Positions 56,037-64,000 of a DNA stretch of 64,000 nt are shown one piece after another. Numbering within the stretch: the first letter of the stretch is position 1; each line of letters starts with the position of its first letter. The translations under genes and the position numbers were made by a program. This DNA is from Escherichia fergusonii ATCC 35469 (GTDB lineage Bacteria; Pseudomonadota; Gammaproteobacteria; Enterobacterales; Enterobacteriaceae): assembly GCF_000026225.1 (NCBI RefSeq), contig NC_011740.1, positions 4,216,001 through 4,280,000 on the forward strand, in the 5' to 3' direction. The notes beneath the pieces are model-generated. The model saw nothing but the letters and a program-made list of their open reading frames with translations. It had not been told where the DNA came from and ran no database searches.

Positions 56037-56449
56037 GGTGATTTCCTCAAAAGTCAGTAGGGCAAAAGCACCTAAAATGGGGCAGATTGCCGCAAAAGGC
56101 CGCAATTATACACAAAATCCCTGTAGTTGTCGGGGATAATTATTGATTTAAGGTTACGCTATTTGGGGCCGATAATGAGAAAAAGATGTAAATAAATTAT
56201 TTTAGACCTTAAATTGCCTATCTTTATTATTTGCGTTATGGTTGTCATTTATAAGTAATTTGATGTCTTGCATATGATTTTATTACAATCATAAATTATA
56301 GAATTTATTACTGAATAACCATAAAGCCATATATAACAAAAACTTAGTTAAATTATTTAATTCCAGGCGTAATTATCAAAGCTGTAAACACAATATTAAT
56401 AATAAACGGCTTAGTAAAATAATTAAAATTTGCGTTAAGGAAGTATTTT
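56037..56449. promoter_or_regulatory. AT-rich divergent region between phnA and crfC
   Basis: This is a 413-base gap with very high AT content (poly-A and TTATTTA stretches), holding the phnA and crfC promoters. I see no convincing ORF or operator. Such AT-rich DNA is a typical H-NS target, but that is inference. Confidence 0.4.
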
Positions 56450-58750
56450 ATGTACACACAAACAATATATGAATTAAGCCAGGAGGCTGAGCGATTATTG
56501 CTGCTAGCCATTGAACAGCTTGATGGCGCGCAACATTCATCTGCCAGCCAGCAAGATACGGGTGTACCCACGGTAACTGAAGTAAAAGCCCAACGAGAAA
56601 TGCTGCAAAACGAGTTATGCAAAGTGACGCGGCTTGAAATGGTGTTAGCCATTGTAGGCACGATGAAAGCAGGTAAATCGACGACAATCAATGCCATTGT
56701 TGGCACAGAAGTATTACCTAACCGCAACCGGCCAATGACCGCGCTTCCTACTCTTATTCGCCATACTCCAGGGCAAAAAGATCCCATACTGCATTTTTCA
56801 CACGTTGCCCCTATCGATCAGTTAATGGCGGAGTTGCAACAGCGAATGCACACTTGTGATTATGCTTATCTGACCGAAGTCCTTGAGATCGATAAAGATA
56901 TGCAGGCATTGCTGCAGCGAATAGAAACCGGGCTGGGGTTCGAAAAGCATTATCTTGGCGCACAGCCTATTTTTCAGTGTCTGAAAAGTCTTAATGATCT
57001 GGTGCGCTTATCAAAAGCGCTACGGGTGGATTTTCCCTTTACCGACTATGCCACCCTTGAACATATTCCAGTAATAGAAGTGGAGTTTGTTCATCTCGCC
57101 GGGCGTGCAGATTATCCGGGGCAATTGACGCTTCTCGATACACCTGGGCCAAACGAAGCCGGGCAACCTCACCTGCAAAAAATGCTGAGAGAGCAACTGG
57201 CGCGAGCATCTGCGGTACTGGCGATTATGGATTACACGCAACTTAAATCGGTGTCGGATGAAGATCTCCGCCAGACAATTGCCGCTGTTGGAAAATTGGT
57301 TCCGTTGTATGCGTTAGTGAATAAATTCGATCAACAAGATCGTAACAGTGATGATGAAGATCAAGTCAAAGCATTAATATCGGGCACGCTGATGAAGGGC
57401 TCGATTTCCCCAGGGCAAATTTTTCCAGTGTCGTCGATGTGGGGGTATCTGGCGAATCGTGCACGGTACGAACTACAGCAATATGGGCGATTACCGGATC
57501 CTGATGAACAGCGTTGGGTGCGAGACTTTGCAGATGCAGCGTTGGGCAGGCGTTGGCGTAATACTGATTTGACCGATAGCACCGCTATTCGCCAGGCTGC
57601 TGACCAGTTGTGGGAGGATTCGCTACTGGAATGCCCCATTCAGGCATTACTTCACGCAGCTTATGCAAACGCCTCGCTTTTTGCCTTGCGCTCGGCATCA
57701 CATAAGATATTGAATTATGCGCAAACGAGACGTGATTCGCTTAATTTTCGTGAGCGAGCACTCAGTGTGGCCACTGAACAGTTACAGCAGCACATTGCAC
57801 AGCTGGAAGATGATTTGCAGTTATTGAAAGTGAATCAGATGCAGGTTAACGATGAAATTAACCATGAAATCGTGCTGGCGCTGGCAGCTGCGGACCACTA
57901 TTTGCAGCAACGCCAGAGCGATATTTTGCGTCAGTTCGTCGCGTTGTTTAATCGGAAAAATGTTCACGATAAGGCCATGCGAGAAGGCTGGCTGCCGCAA
58001 GCAGACATCACTGACGAGACCTTAGTCTTACCCGACGAAGGCCAGGCGCAGATCGTGCTAAGTAAAATTCGCGCGTCGTGTGAAGGCGTTTTGCTGGCGG
58101 CACAGGACGAGATTAGCCGTGATATGACGCTTCGATTCACCCAACTGGAATCGACCCTTAACCGGACCTTAACTGAAGCCGTGCGTCCCATTGAACAGCG
58201 GGTGGTATCAGCGTTGAATCATTCAGGATTTCATGCCCGTATACGTTTAGCACCATTGCACAGAACGATATTTAACTTCAATATCCGGCCATTTTTCGTG
58301 GAGGCGATAGCGGAGGAAGCTCCTCCTGATCGCCAGGGACGAATGCGTGAAACCTTCTCCCGTTGGTTAAATCAACCAGACTGGAGTGGTAACGAATATC
58401 TCAAAGAGAAGAGACGCTATACCCTGGAAATAACACGCCTGCACCAACACCTGGCAGACTATGTTCAACTGTTTTGCCAACAAATCAGCAAAGCTTTAAC
58501 CGCTCACATCGATGTTTCTGTTACCGCCGCAATGGCAGCTTTCTTTAGCGATTTCACGCGCGAACTGGCTGAAATTCAGCAAAACCTGCGCGAAAGCCTG
58601 GTTGTGCGTCAGCACAATGAATCAGCACTCAATGTGTTACGAGAACAGTTAAAACAGACAATTTCCTCTACCGGATGGATGTTCGAAGATGCCCGTTTGC
58701 TTCGTGATGATATCCAGACACTTTTATTAACCGGGCATAATGATGACTAA
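56450..58750 (+). CDS. crfC: CrfC, dynamin-like GTPase (clathrin-like replication-fork factor)
   Basis: The protein has 766 residues. The dynamin-type GTPase domain has P-loop GTMKAGKST at residues 70-78, LLDTPGPNEAG near residue 224 and NKFDQQD near residue 285. The rest is a helical stalk. In E. coli CrfC (YjdA) helps colocalise sister replication forks with YjcZ. The GTPase core is close to K-12, but residues 20-55 and much of the C-terminal half differ strongly from my memory of the K-12 protein (742 residues). The gene therefore appears to evolve fast or to be an allelic variant. It overlaps yjcZ by 11 bases. Confidence 0.92.
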   Translation: MYTQTIYELSQEAERLLLLAIEQLDGAQHSSASQQDTGVPTVTEVKAQREMLQNELCKVTRLEMVLAIVGTMKAGKSTTINAIVGTEVLPNRNRPMTALPTLIRHTPGQKDPILHFSHVAPIDQLMAELQQRMHTCDYAYLTEVLEIDKDMQALLQRIETGLGFEKHYLGAQPIFQCLKSLNDLVRLSKALRVDFPFTDYATLEHIPVIEVEFVHLAGRADYPGQLTLLDTPGPNEAGQPHLQKMLREQLARASAVLAIMDYTQLKSVSDEDLRQTIAAVGKLVPLYALVNKFDQQDRNSDDEDQVKALISGTLMKGSISPGQIFPVSSMWGYLANRARYELQQYGRLPDPDEQRWVRDFADAALGRRWRNTDLTDSTAIRQAADQLWEDSLLECPIQALLHAAYANASLFALRSASHKILNYAQTRRDSLNFRERALSVATEQLQQHIAQLEDDLQLLKVNQMQVNDEINHEIVLALAAADHYLQQRQSDILRQFVALFNRKNVHDKAMREGWLPQADITDETLVLPDEGQAQIVLSKIRASCEGVLLAAQDEISRDMTLRFTQLESTLNRTLTEAVRPIEQRVVSALNHSGFHARIRLAPLHRTIFNFNIRPFFVEAIAEEAPPDRQGRMRETFSRWLNQPDWSGNEYLKEKRRYTLEITRLHQHLADYVQLFCQQISKALTAHIDVSVTAAMAAFFSDFTRELAEIQQNLRESLVVRQHNESALNVLREQLKQTISSTGWMFEDARLLRDDIQTLLLTGHNDD

Positions 58751-59582
58751 CGCGATACTGACCGGGCCTGGACGCGTACTGGAATCGGTGCAGCCAAAGT
58801 TTATGGTCTCGCTGCTACAGGATGATGACGCTACGGGTGAGATGCCGCAGCAGCAGTTTCGCCAGCGTTTAACGCAGGAGATCCTTGTCCAAACGCAACA
58901 ACAGTGGGTTGCGCCCGGTGTCTACAGAAAGCAACTGGCGATGTCACTGCAATTGATGGAAAAACTGGTCGCGATACATGATCCCGGGCATCTGGCACTC
59001 ACTCTGATTAACCAGCGTTTGCAGCATCTGTTGAATACAGAAAGCCCAGGCGCACTGCATTACCCAATGCTTATCCTGCTTCATGAAAAATTCGTAGCCC
59101 GTTGTGCCTGGAAAGAGAAAGCACTGATGCAGCGTGGGCTGACAGTTCAGGCGGGTAACCACTGCGAGCAAATTTTCACGCGCTGGCGTGCAGGTGTGTA
59201 TGACACATGGTCTTTGTCCGGGCGCTGTTTTATCGCCCTGGAGGAGCTGCGCTGGGGAGCGTTTGGCGATGCTTGTCGTCTGGCGGGGCCTGATGTGGCG
59301 ACCCTGCTGATTGATAATTTGCGTTCGATGGCAACGGAGTATCTGGCACTCAGTATTCATGCCGCGCCTGCAACACGCCATTTTTATCACCACTGGATAA
59401 CGCCGATGAACGGGAAAGGGGAATATAGCGAGTTATTAAGCTGGATGGGTGACTGGTGTGATGTGGACAAACATCCGGTGTGCTGGTCGGTGAGTCAGCG
59501 TTGGCAAAACGTTGCGTCGGGGATGCCCCGGCTCTGTTCCGCCGGGCGTCTTGCAGCTGCCATGATTGAGGAAATGTTTTAA
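58740..59582 (+). CDS. yjcZ: YjcZ, partner of CrfC
   Basis: The protein has 280 residues from ATG 58740; a second ATG follows immediately, at 58743. It belongs to the YjcZ family, known to act with CrfC in chromosome organisation; no catalytic motif is visible. The mainly helical sequence has conserved stretches HDPGHLALTLINQRLQHLL and PGALHYPMLILLHEKFVARC. It is slightly shorter than K-12 YjcZ (about 292 residues). The overlap with crfC supports coupled expression. Confidence 0.9.
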   Translation: MMTNAILTGPGRVLESVQPKFMVSLLQDDDATGEMPQQQFRQRLTQEILVQTQQQWVAPGVYRKQLAMSLQLMEKLVAIHDPGHLALTLINQRLQHLLNTESPGALHYPMLILLHEKFVARCAWKEKALMQRGLTVQAGNHCEQIFTRWRAGVYDTWSLSGRCFIALEELRWGAFGDACRLAGPDVATLLIDNLRSMATEYLALSIHAAPATRHFYHHWITPMNGKGEYSELLSWMGDWCDVDKHPVCWSVSQRWQNVASGMPRLCSAGRLAAAMIEEMF

Positions 59583-59638
59583 CTGTAAACTCATTGTGAA
59601 TAATTGTTTACACCACTGAAATTGAATACGGTTTTTGG

Positions 59639-59654
59639 TGTGAAGTTGATCACA
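59639..59654 (+). promoter_or_regulatory. proP: CRP site at proP promoter P1
   Basis: TGTGAAGTTGATCACA matches TGTGA-N6-TCACA exactly, 209 bases upstream of proP. K-12 proP P1 is repressed by CRP at such a site. The remaining leader to 59862 holds the P1 and P2 promoter region; I did not resolve the Fis sites. Confidence 0.85.
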
Positions 59655-59862
59655 AATTTAAACGCTGGTAGGGTAAAAAGGTCATTAACCGCCCGCCTCA
59701 GGCGTCAACAGGTTCGGTTGTACAGTCCTTAACCGGACCGTGTAAGTAAACCTGCTACGCTTGTTTCAACGATTGCACCCTGCAATTCCCGCTTACCGTT
59801 AGCGGACGCCACGCTGAGTCATTTGGCGTGTGCGTACTCGGGCTTAGTCTGCGAGGACAGCT

Positions 59863-61365
59863 ATGCTGAAAAAGAAAAAAGTAAAACCCATTACGCTTCG
59901 TGATGTCACGATTATCGATGACGGAAAATTGCGAAAAGCCATTACCGCAGCCTCGCTGGGTAACGCAATGGAATGGTTCGATTTTGGTGTTTATGGTTTT
60001 GTTGCTTACGCATTAGGTAAAGTGTTCTTTCCGGGAGCCGACCCCAGCGTGCAGATGGTTGCCGCACTTGCCACTTTCTCCGTTCCCTTTCTGATTCGAC
60101 CGCTTGGCGGACTTTTCTTCGGTATGTTGGGCGATAAATATGGTCGCCAGAAGATCCTTGCGATCACCATTGTGATTATGTCGGTCAGTACTTTCTGTAT
60201 CGGTTTAATTCCTTCCTATGCCTCCATTGGTATTTGGGCGCCGATCCTGTTGCTGCTCTGTAAGATGGCGCAAGGTTTCTCCGTCGGTGGCGAATATACC
60301 GGGGCATCGATATTTGTTGCGGAATACTCTCCTGACCGTAAACGTGGCTTTATGGGCAGCTGGCTGGACTTCGGTTCCATTGCCGGGTTTGTGCTGGGGG
60401 CAGGCGTGGTGGTCCTTATTTCGACCATTGTTGGCGAGGAGAATTTCCTCGACTGGGGCTGGCGTATTCCGTTCTTTATCGCTCTGCCGTTAGGGATTAT
60501 TGGCCTTTACTTGCGTCATGCGCTGGAAGAGACACCCGCGTTCCAGCAACATGTTGAGAAACTGGAGCAGGGCGACCGTGAAGGTTTGCAGGATGGCCCA
60601 AAAGTTTCATTTAAAGAGATCGCCACTAAACACTGGCGTAGTTTGCTGGCATGTATTGGTCTGGTGATCGCGACGAACGTCACTTACTACATGTTGCTGA
60701 CTTACATGCCGAGTTATCTTTCGCATAACCTGCATTACTCGGAAGATCACGGCGTGTTGATTATCATCGCTATTATGATCGGTATGCTGTTTGTGCAGCC
60801 AGTGATGGGGCTGCTTAGCGACCGGTTTGGCCGTCGTCCGTTTGTTATTCTCGGCAGTATTGCGCTGTTTGTGCTGGCGATTCCGGCGTTTATTTTGATT
60901 AATAGTAATATTATCGGCCTGATTTTTGCCGGGCTGTTGATGCTGGCGGTGATCCTCAACTGTTTTACCGGGGTCATGGCCTCCACGCTTCCGGCGATGT
61001 TCCCGACGCATATTCGCTACAGTGCACTGGCAGCTGCGTTTAATATTTCGGTATTGATTGCTGGTTTGACACCAACCGCAGCAGCCTGGTTGGTGGAAAG
61101 CTCGCATAATTTGATGATGCCAGCGTACTACCTGATGGTGGTGGCGGTGATTGGTTTAATTACTGGCATTACCATGAAAGAGACGGCGAATCGTCCGCTG
61201 AAAGGTGCGACACCAGCGGCGTCAGACTTGCAGGAAGCGAAGGAAATTCTTGGTGAGCATTACGATAATATTGAGCAGAAAATCGATGATATCGATCTCG
61301 AAATTGCCGATTTGCAGGCGAAACGTTCTCGCCTGGTGCAGCAACATCCGCGCATAGTGGAGTAA
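59863..61365 (+). CDS. proP: Proline/betaine osmosensing transporter ProP
   Basis: This 500-residue MFS symporter has twelve helices, with GMLGDKYGRQKIL in the loop 2-3 motif. The C-terminal cytoplasmic coiled coil, DNIEQKIDDIDLEIADL, covers residues about 465-495; it tunes osmotic activation. It imports proline, glycine betaine and ectoine with protons under hyperosmotic stress. Sequence and length equal K-12 ProP. Confidence 0.97.
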   Translation: MLKKKKVKPITLRDVTIIDDGKLRKAITAASLGNAMEWFDFGVYGFVAYALGKVFFPGADPSVQMVAALATFSVPFLIRPLGGLFFGMLGDKYGRQKILAITIVIMSVSTFCIGLIPSYASIGIWAPILLLLCKMAQGFSVGGEYTGASIFVAEYSPDRKRGFMGSWLDFGSIAGFVLGAGVVVLISTIVGEENFLDWGWRIPFFIALPLGIIGLYLRHALEETPAFQQHVEKLEQGDREGLQDGPKVSFKEIATKHWRSLLACIGLVIATNVTYYMLLTYMPSYLSHNLHYSEDHGVLIIIAIMIGMLFVQPVMGLLSDRFGRRPFVILGSIALFVLAIPAFILINSNIIGLIFAGLLMLAVILNCFTGVMASTLPAMFPTHIRYSALAAAFNISVLIAGLTPTAAAWLVESSHNLMMPAYYLMVVAVIGLITGITMKETANRPLKGATPAASDLQEAKEILGEHYDNIEQKIDDIDLEIADLQAKRSRLVQQHPRIVE

Positions 61366-61445
61366 CCTGACGCGATGCTGCACGCTTAAGGTTCACTTAA
61401 TCTCCAGGATGCATACTCTCCTCCAGTTCAACGGAGGAGAGTGTC

Positions 61446-61535
61446 ATGAAAAACCGTGTTTATGAAAGTTTAACGACTGTGTTTAGCGTGCTGGTGGTCA
61501 GCAGCTTTCTCTATATCTGGTTTGTGACTTACTGA
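61446..61535 (+). CDS. pmrR: PmrR, small membrane peptide
   Basis: This 29-residue ORF, ATG 61446 to TGA 61535, encodes MKNRVYESLTTVFSVL and a hydrophobic helix ending IWFVTY. It is preceded by ACGGAGGAGAGTG, an excellent ribosome binding site. It matches PmrR, the PmrA-activated peptide reported to inhibit LpxT and so favour lipid A modification by EptA. Its 3' two-thirds is antisense to the end of basS. Confidence 0.9.
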   Translation: MKNRVYESLTTVFSVLVVSSFLYIWFVTY

Positions 61536-62612
61536 TTTTTTTAACTTGACCCAGGCTCTTGTGCCGCTGGCATCTTTACGATTTTGCAGGAAAAATTGCC
61601 CGTGATGCAGTTGCGTAATGCGGCTGACAATACTTAATCCCAGGCCAATTCCACCATAGCGGCTGTCCATGCGCACAAATGCTTTGCTCAGTTCCCCACA
61701 TTTACTTTCGTCAATGCCGGGGCCTTCATCTTCTACCGCCATAATGACACCATCATCAGCATCATCGAGATAAATCGTAATACTGGTTTCTTGTGGGCTA
61801 TAGCGGTACGCATTTTCCACCAGATTTCGCAACAGCATCCGTAATAACGTTGCATCTCCTTGCACCACAAAATCAACTGCACTTTCCGGGAGTAACAGCG
61901 TTTGCTGGCGTTGATCCAACATGGTGCTTAGCTCCTCGTAAGAAGGCACAATCACATCCTCAAGCAGTTTTACTTGTTGATAATTGCCCGAAGAAAATGA
62001 CTGCCCGGCACGCGCCAGTTGTAGTAGCTGCGAGACGCTGGCCATCATTTGATCAAGGCGTGCCAACAGAGGGGATACATCCACATGATGCGTTTTTGCC
62101 AGTAACTCCAGATGGAGGCGCACGCCAGCCAGTGGAGTGCGCAGCTCGTGAGCGACATCAGCAGTGAATAACCGTTCATTATCCAGCGTGTTGGTCAGGC
62201 GAGTGACAAGGTCATTCAGCGCCGTCACCACTGACATAATCTCCAGAGTCGAACTTTGAATATCAATAGGAGCCAGGTTATCTGCCGTGCGGGCATCCAG
62301 CTCTTTTTGCAACTCAGCCAGTGGGCGAGTAATACGATGAACGGCCTGATAACAAATAAACAGTGTCAGACCCACCATAAACAAGCCGGGAACGATCAGG
62401 CTGGCCACTGCCTCACGGACTTCTTCCATAATACGATGGTCATTATTACGGTTGTCGCGGATGGCTTGCTCGAAAAACTGAATTTGCTCAATGCTTTCAT
62501 GCCATAGCCAAATAGAACTAATAAGCTGAAAGACAACCAAAATCAGCCCAACGGTGATCATCAGCCGTTGACGGAGTGTCATTGGGTGATTCAAAAAGCG
62601 CTTCAGATTCAC
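61470..62612 (-). CDS. basS: BasS (PmrB), sensor kinase with an altered, extended C-terminus
   Basis: The protein has 380 residues from a GTG that overlaps the basR stop (GTGA). Two transmembrane helices (about 13-33 and 69-90) flank a short periplasmic loop with acidic residues for Fe3+. Then come HAMP, HisKA (VAHELRTPLAG) and ATPase domains (DEGPGIDES, GGIGLGLSIV). It activates BasR in response to Fe3+, Al3+ and mild acid. After AWVKLKK the frame differs from K-12, adding about 20 residues (VSHKPDIEKAADHQHAKHSR). The K-12-like end Asn-Gln-Ile-stop survives in another frame. The N-terminus (MNLKRFLNHP) is also unlike K-12. Confidence 0.93.
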   Translation of the reverse strand: MNLKRFLNHPMTLRQRLMITVGLILVVFQLISSIWLWHESIEQIQFFEQAIRDNRNNDHRIMEEVREAVASLIVPGLFMVGLTLFICYQAVHRITRPLAELQKELDARTADNLAPIDIQSSTLEIMSVVTALNDLVTRLTNTLDNERLFTADVAHELRTPLAGVRLHLELLAKTHHVDVSPLLARLDQMMASVSQLLQLARAGQSFSSGNYQQVKLLEDVIVPSYEELSTMLDQRQQTLLLPESAVDFVVQGDATLLRMLLRNLVENAYRYSPQETSITIYLDDADDGVIMAVEDEGPGIDESKCGELSKAFVRMDSRYGGIGLGLSIVSRITQLHHGQFFLQNRKDASGTRAWVKLKKSVSHKPDIEKAADHQHAKHSR

Positions 62613-63280
62613 TTAGCTTCCTCAGAGGTAACCAGCATATAGCCAAAACCGCGCACGGTGCGGATTCGCTCCTTGCCGATTTTGTCGCGCAGGTTATGGA
62701 TATGCACTTCCAGCGTGTTGGTGGAAGGCTCGTTATCCCAGTTATAAATATCGTTGTAGAGAATTTCCCGGTGTACAGGGCTACCTGCTTTGAGCATTAA
62801 CCGCGACAGCAGCGCGTACTCTTTTGGCGTCAGGATCAGTTCTTCATTCCCCATCCACACCTGGCGTCGTCCCATAATCAGCTTAAGATTGCCAATATTG
62901 AGTTCACTTTCACCCTGGGTATTGTGTCGGCGTAACAAGGCGCGGATGCGGGCATGTAGCTCCTCCAGCGCAAAGGGTTTCACCAGATAATCATCTGCAC
63001 CGACATCCAGCCCGGCGATTTTGTCAGTGAGCGTGTCGCGTGCAGTCAGAATCAGAACTGGCAGAGTGTGTTTTTTCTGCCGGATACGAGCAAGAAAGTG
63101 CAGGCCATCTTCGTCGGGCAAGCCGAGATCGAGCACAACCAGGCTGTAATGCCCGCTCTCCAGAAACTGCTCGGCAGCGCGAGCCGTTGAAACACCGTCG
63201 CAGGCATAACCTTCGGTTTGCGCAGCAAGGATTAATCCCTGTAGTAACAATGTATCGTCTTCAACAATTAAGATTTTCAT
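62609..63280 (-). CDS. basR: BasR (PmrA), response regulator
   Basis: The protein has 223 residues from MKILIVEDD; the ORF is open 6 codons further up, inside eptA. The receiver domain has phosphorylation Asp51 in VVLDLGLPDEDG and conserved Lys in YLVKPFA. The OmpR-type winged helix is C-terminal (TLEVHIHNLRDKIG, RTVRGFGYML). It activates eptA and arn genes for lipid A modification. It overlaps eptA by 4 bases (ATGA) and basS by 3 bases. Confidence 0.97.
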   Translation of the reverse strand: MKILIVEDDTLLLQGLILAAQTEGYACDGVSTARAAEQFLESGHYSLVVLDLGLPDEDGLHFLARIRQKKHTLPVLILTARDTLTDKIAGLDVGADDYLVKPFALEELHARIRALLRRHNTQGESELNIGNLKLIMGRRQVWMGNEELILTPKEYALLSRLMLKAGSPVHREILYNDIYNWDNEPSTNTLEVHIHNLRDKIGKERIRTVRGFGYMLVTSEEAK

Positions 63281-64000
63281 CGAGCGTTTCTCCGGCATTG
63301 CTGCAAAATATCATCTGTGGCCTGGTAATACGATGTTTGTACGCCCGTAAGTCCCAGCATGGTTGAGAATAAATTGTCCTGCGAATAATGCTGTGTCGCG
63401 GCCTGTTTTTGCAGGCAACTCTGGTCGACACCATAGCGTTTTTGATAGTCCTCTGACAGCCAGAGCAGCATCGGTACCTGTTTTTGCACATCCGGGGCGA
63501 TGGCATATGGCAACCCATGCAGGTAAACACCGTTATCCCCCAGAGATTCCCCGTGGTCTGAGAGATAAACCAGGCTGGTGGTGAATTTGTCCTGATGCGC
63601 TTTCAGAAAATTAATCGCTTTATCAACAATATAGTCAACATACACCAGCGTATTGTCATAGGTATTCACCAGTTGTTCCTGCGAACAAGTCTGGATTTCG
63701 TTGGTATCGCAGGTGGGGGTAAATTTCCTGAACTGCGGTGGGTATCGGTTGAAGTAGGTGGGGCCGTGGCTACCAATAGTGTGTAACACGATGACGCCAT
63801 CGCCTTGCAGATTATTTATGTAATCTTCAAGCCCATGGAACAGCACTTCGTCATAGCATTCGCCGTTAATACATTGACCGGGCAAATTCAGTGCAGTCAT
63901 ATTCTGATGCGGCACACGGTCACAGGCACCTTTACAGCCACCATCATTGTCATTCCACAAAACATTGATACCCGCACGCTGAATCACATCCAGCAGACCT
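63277..64000 (-). CDS. eptA: EptA (PmrC), lipid A phosphoethanolamine transferase, C-terminal part
   Basis: The frame is open to the window edge, so only the C-terminal 240 residues or so are present. The periplasmic alkaline-phosphatase-like catalytic domain shows NDNDGGCKGACDRV, VLHTIGSHGPTY, and the metal site SDHGESLGDNGVYLHG. It transfers phosphoethanolamine to lipid A, lowering the negative charge and giving polymyxin tolerance. It is first in eptA-basR-basS. Its PmrA-box promoter lies outside the window. Confidence 0.95.
   Translation of the reverse strand, partial: GLLDVIQRAGINVLWNDNDGGCKGACDRVPHQNMTALNLPGQCINGECYDEVLFHGLEDYINNLQGDGVIVLHTIGSHGPTYFNRYPPQFRKFTPTCDTNEIQTCSQEQLVNTYDNTLVYVDYIVDKAINFLKAHQDKFTTSLVYLSDHGESLGDNGVYLHGLPYAIAPDVQKQVPMLLWLSEDYQKRYGVDQSCLQKQAATQHYSQDNLFSTMLGLTGVQTSYYQATDDILQQCRRNAR

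Overview
The window is chromosomal DNA of an Escherichia very close to E. coli. Gene order follows the K-12 stretch from pgi through the mal region, lexA, dnaB, tyrB, uvrA/ssb and soxRS to proP and basRS. Several proteins (SSB, XylE, LexA, PspG, SoxR) are identical or nearly identical to the K-12 versions as I remember them. Others (CrfC, YjcZ, the two ends of BasS) are clearly more divergent. The strain could be an extraintestinal-type E. coli or a sister species or cryptic clade; the sequence alone does not let me choose.

Layout: 1-4279 holds the 3' end of pgi and the yjbEFGH exopolysaccharide operon. 4400-6329 holds psiE and xylE. 6718-14456 is the maltose locus, with malEFG divergent from malK-lamB-malM, REP elements between malE and malF, and MalT boxes in the divergent promoter region. 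14634-24750 is a housekeeping block: ubiCA, plsB, dgkA, lexA-dinF, yjbJ, zur, dusA, pspG and qor. 24901-31323 holds dnaB, alr and tyrB with extra genes that I do not recall in K-12: a small membrane protein, a secreted DUF3828-like protein, and a PnuC/NadR-like pair for nicotinamide riboside salvage.

31400-44884 is the main accessory island, inserted between tyrB and aphA. It encodes a second 2-oxoglutarate dehydrogenase (E1, E2, E3), a second succinyl-CoA synthetase, a DASS-family dicarboxylate transporter, an LDH2/YlbC-type malate dehydrogenase, and a DctB/NtrC-type two-component system. This matches the KguS/KguR alpha-ketoglutarate utilisation locus described from uropathogenic E. coli CFT073, so the system is not new. 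New from the sequence are two good sigma-54 (-24/-12) promoters, one in front of each structural transcription unit; a shared 18-bp palindrome upstream of the transporter and upstream of kguS; and a frameshift that breaks the E1 gene. Together the genes would import 2-oxoglutarate and convert it through succinyl-CoA to succinate; later steps need host enzymes before the malate dehydrogenase can act. With E1 broken, the first step would have to rely on host SucA.

45161-55637 holds aphA, yjbQR, uvrA, ssb, yjcB, soxS, soxR, ghxP and yjcE. Compared with K-12, pdeC is absent between yjcB and soxS. The long K-12 segment between yjcE and phnA (acs, nrf, gltP, fdhF, als, phn and others) is also absent, so yjcE is followed directly by phnA. 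55701-64000 holds phnA, crfC-yjcZ, proP, the small pmrR, and the eptA-basR-basS operon, which runs off the window edge. BasS has a shifted C-terminal frame that extends it antisense across pmrR. I saw no rRNA, tRNA, CRISPR array, insertion sequence or prophage.
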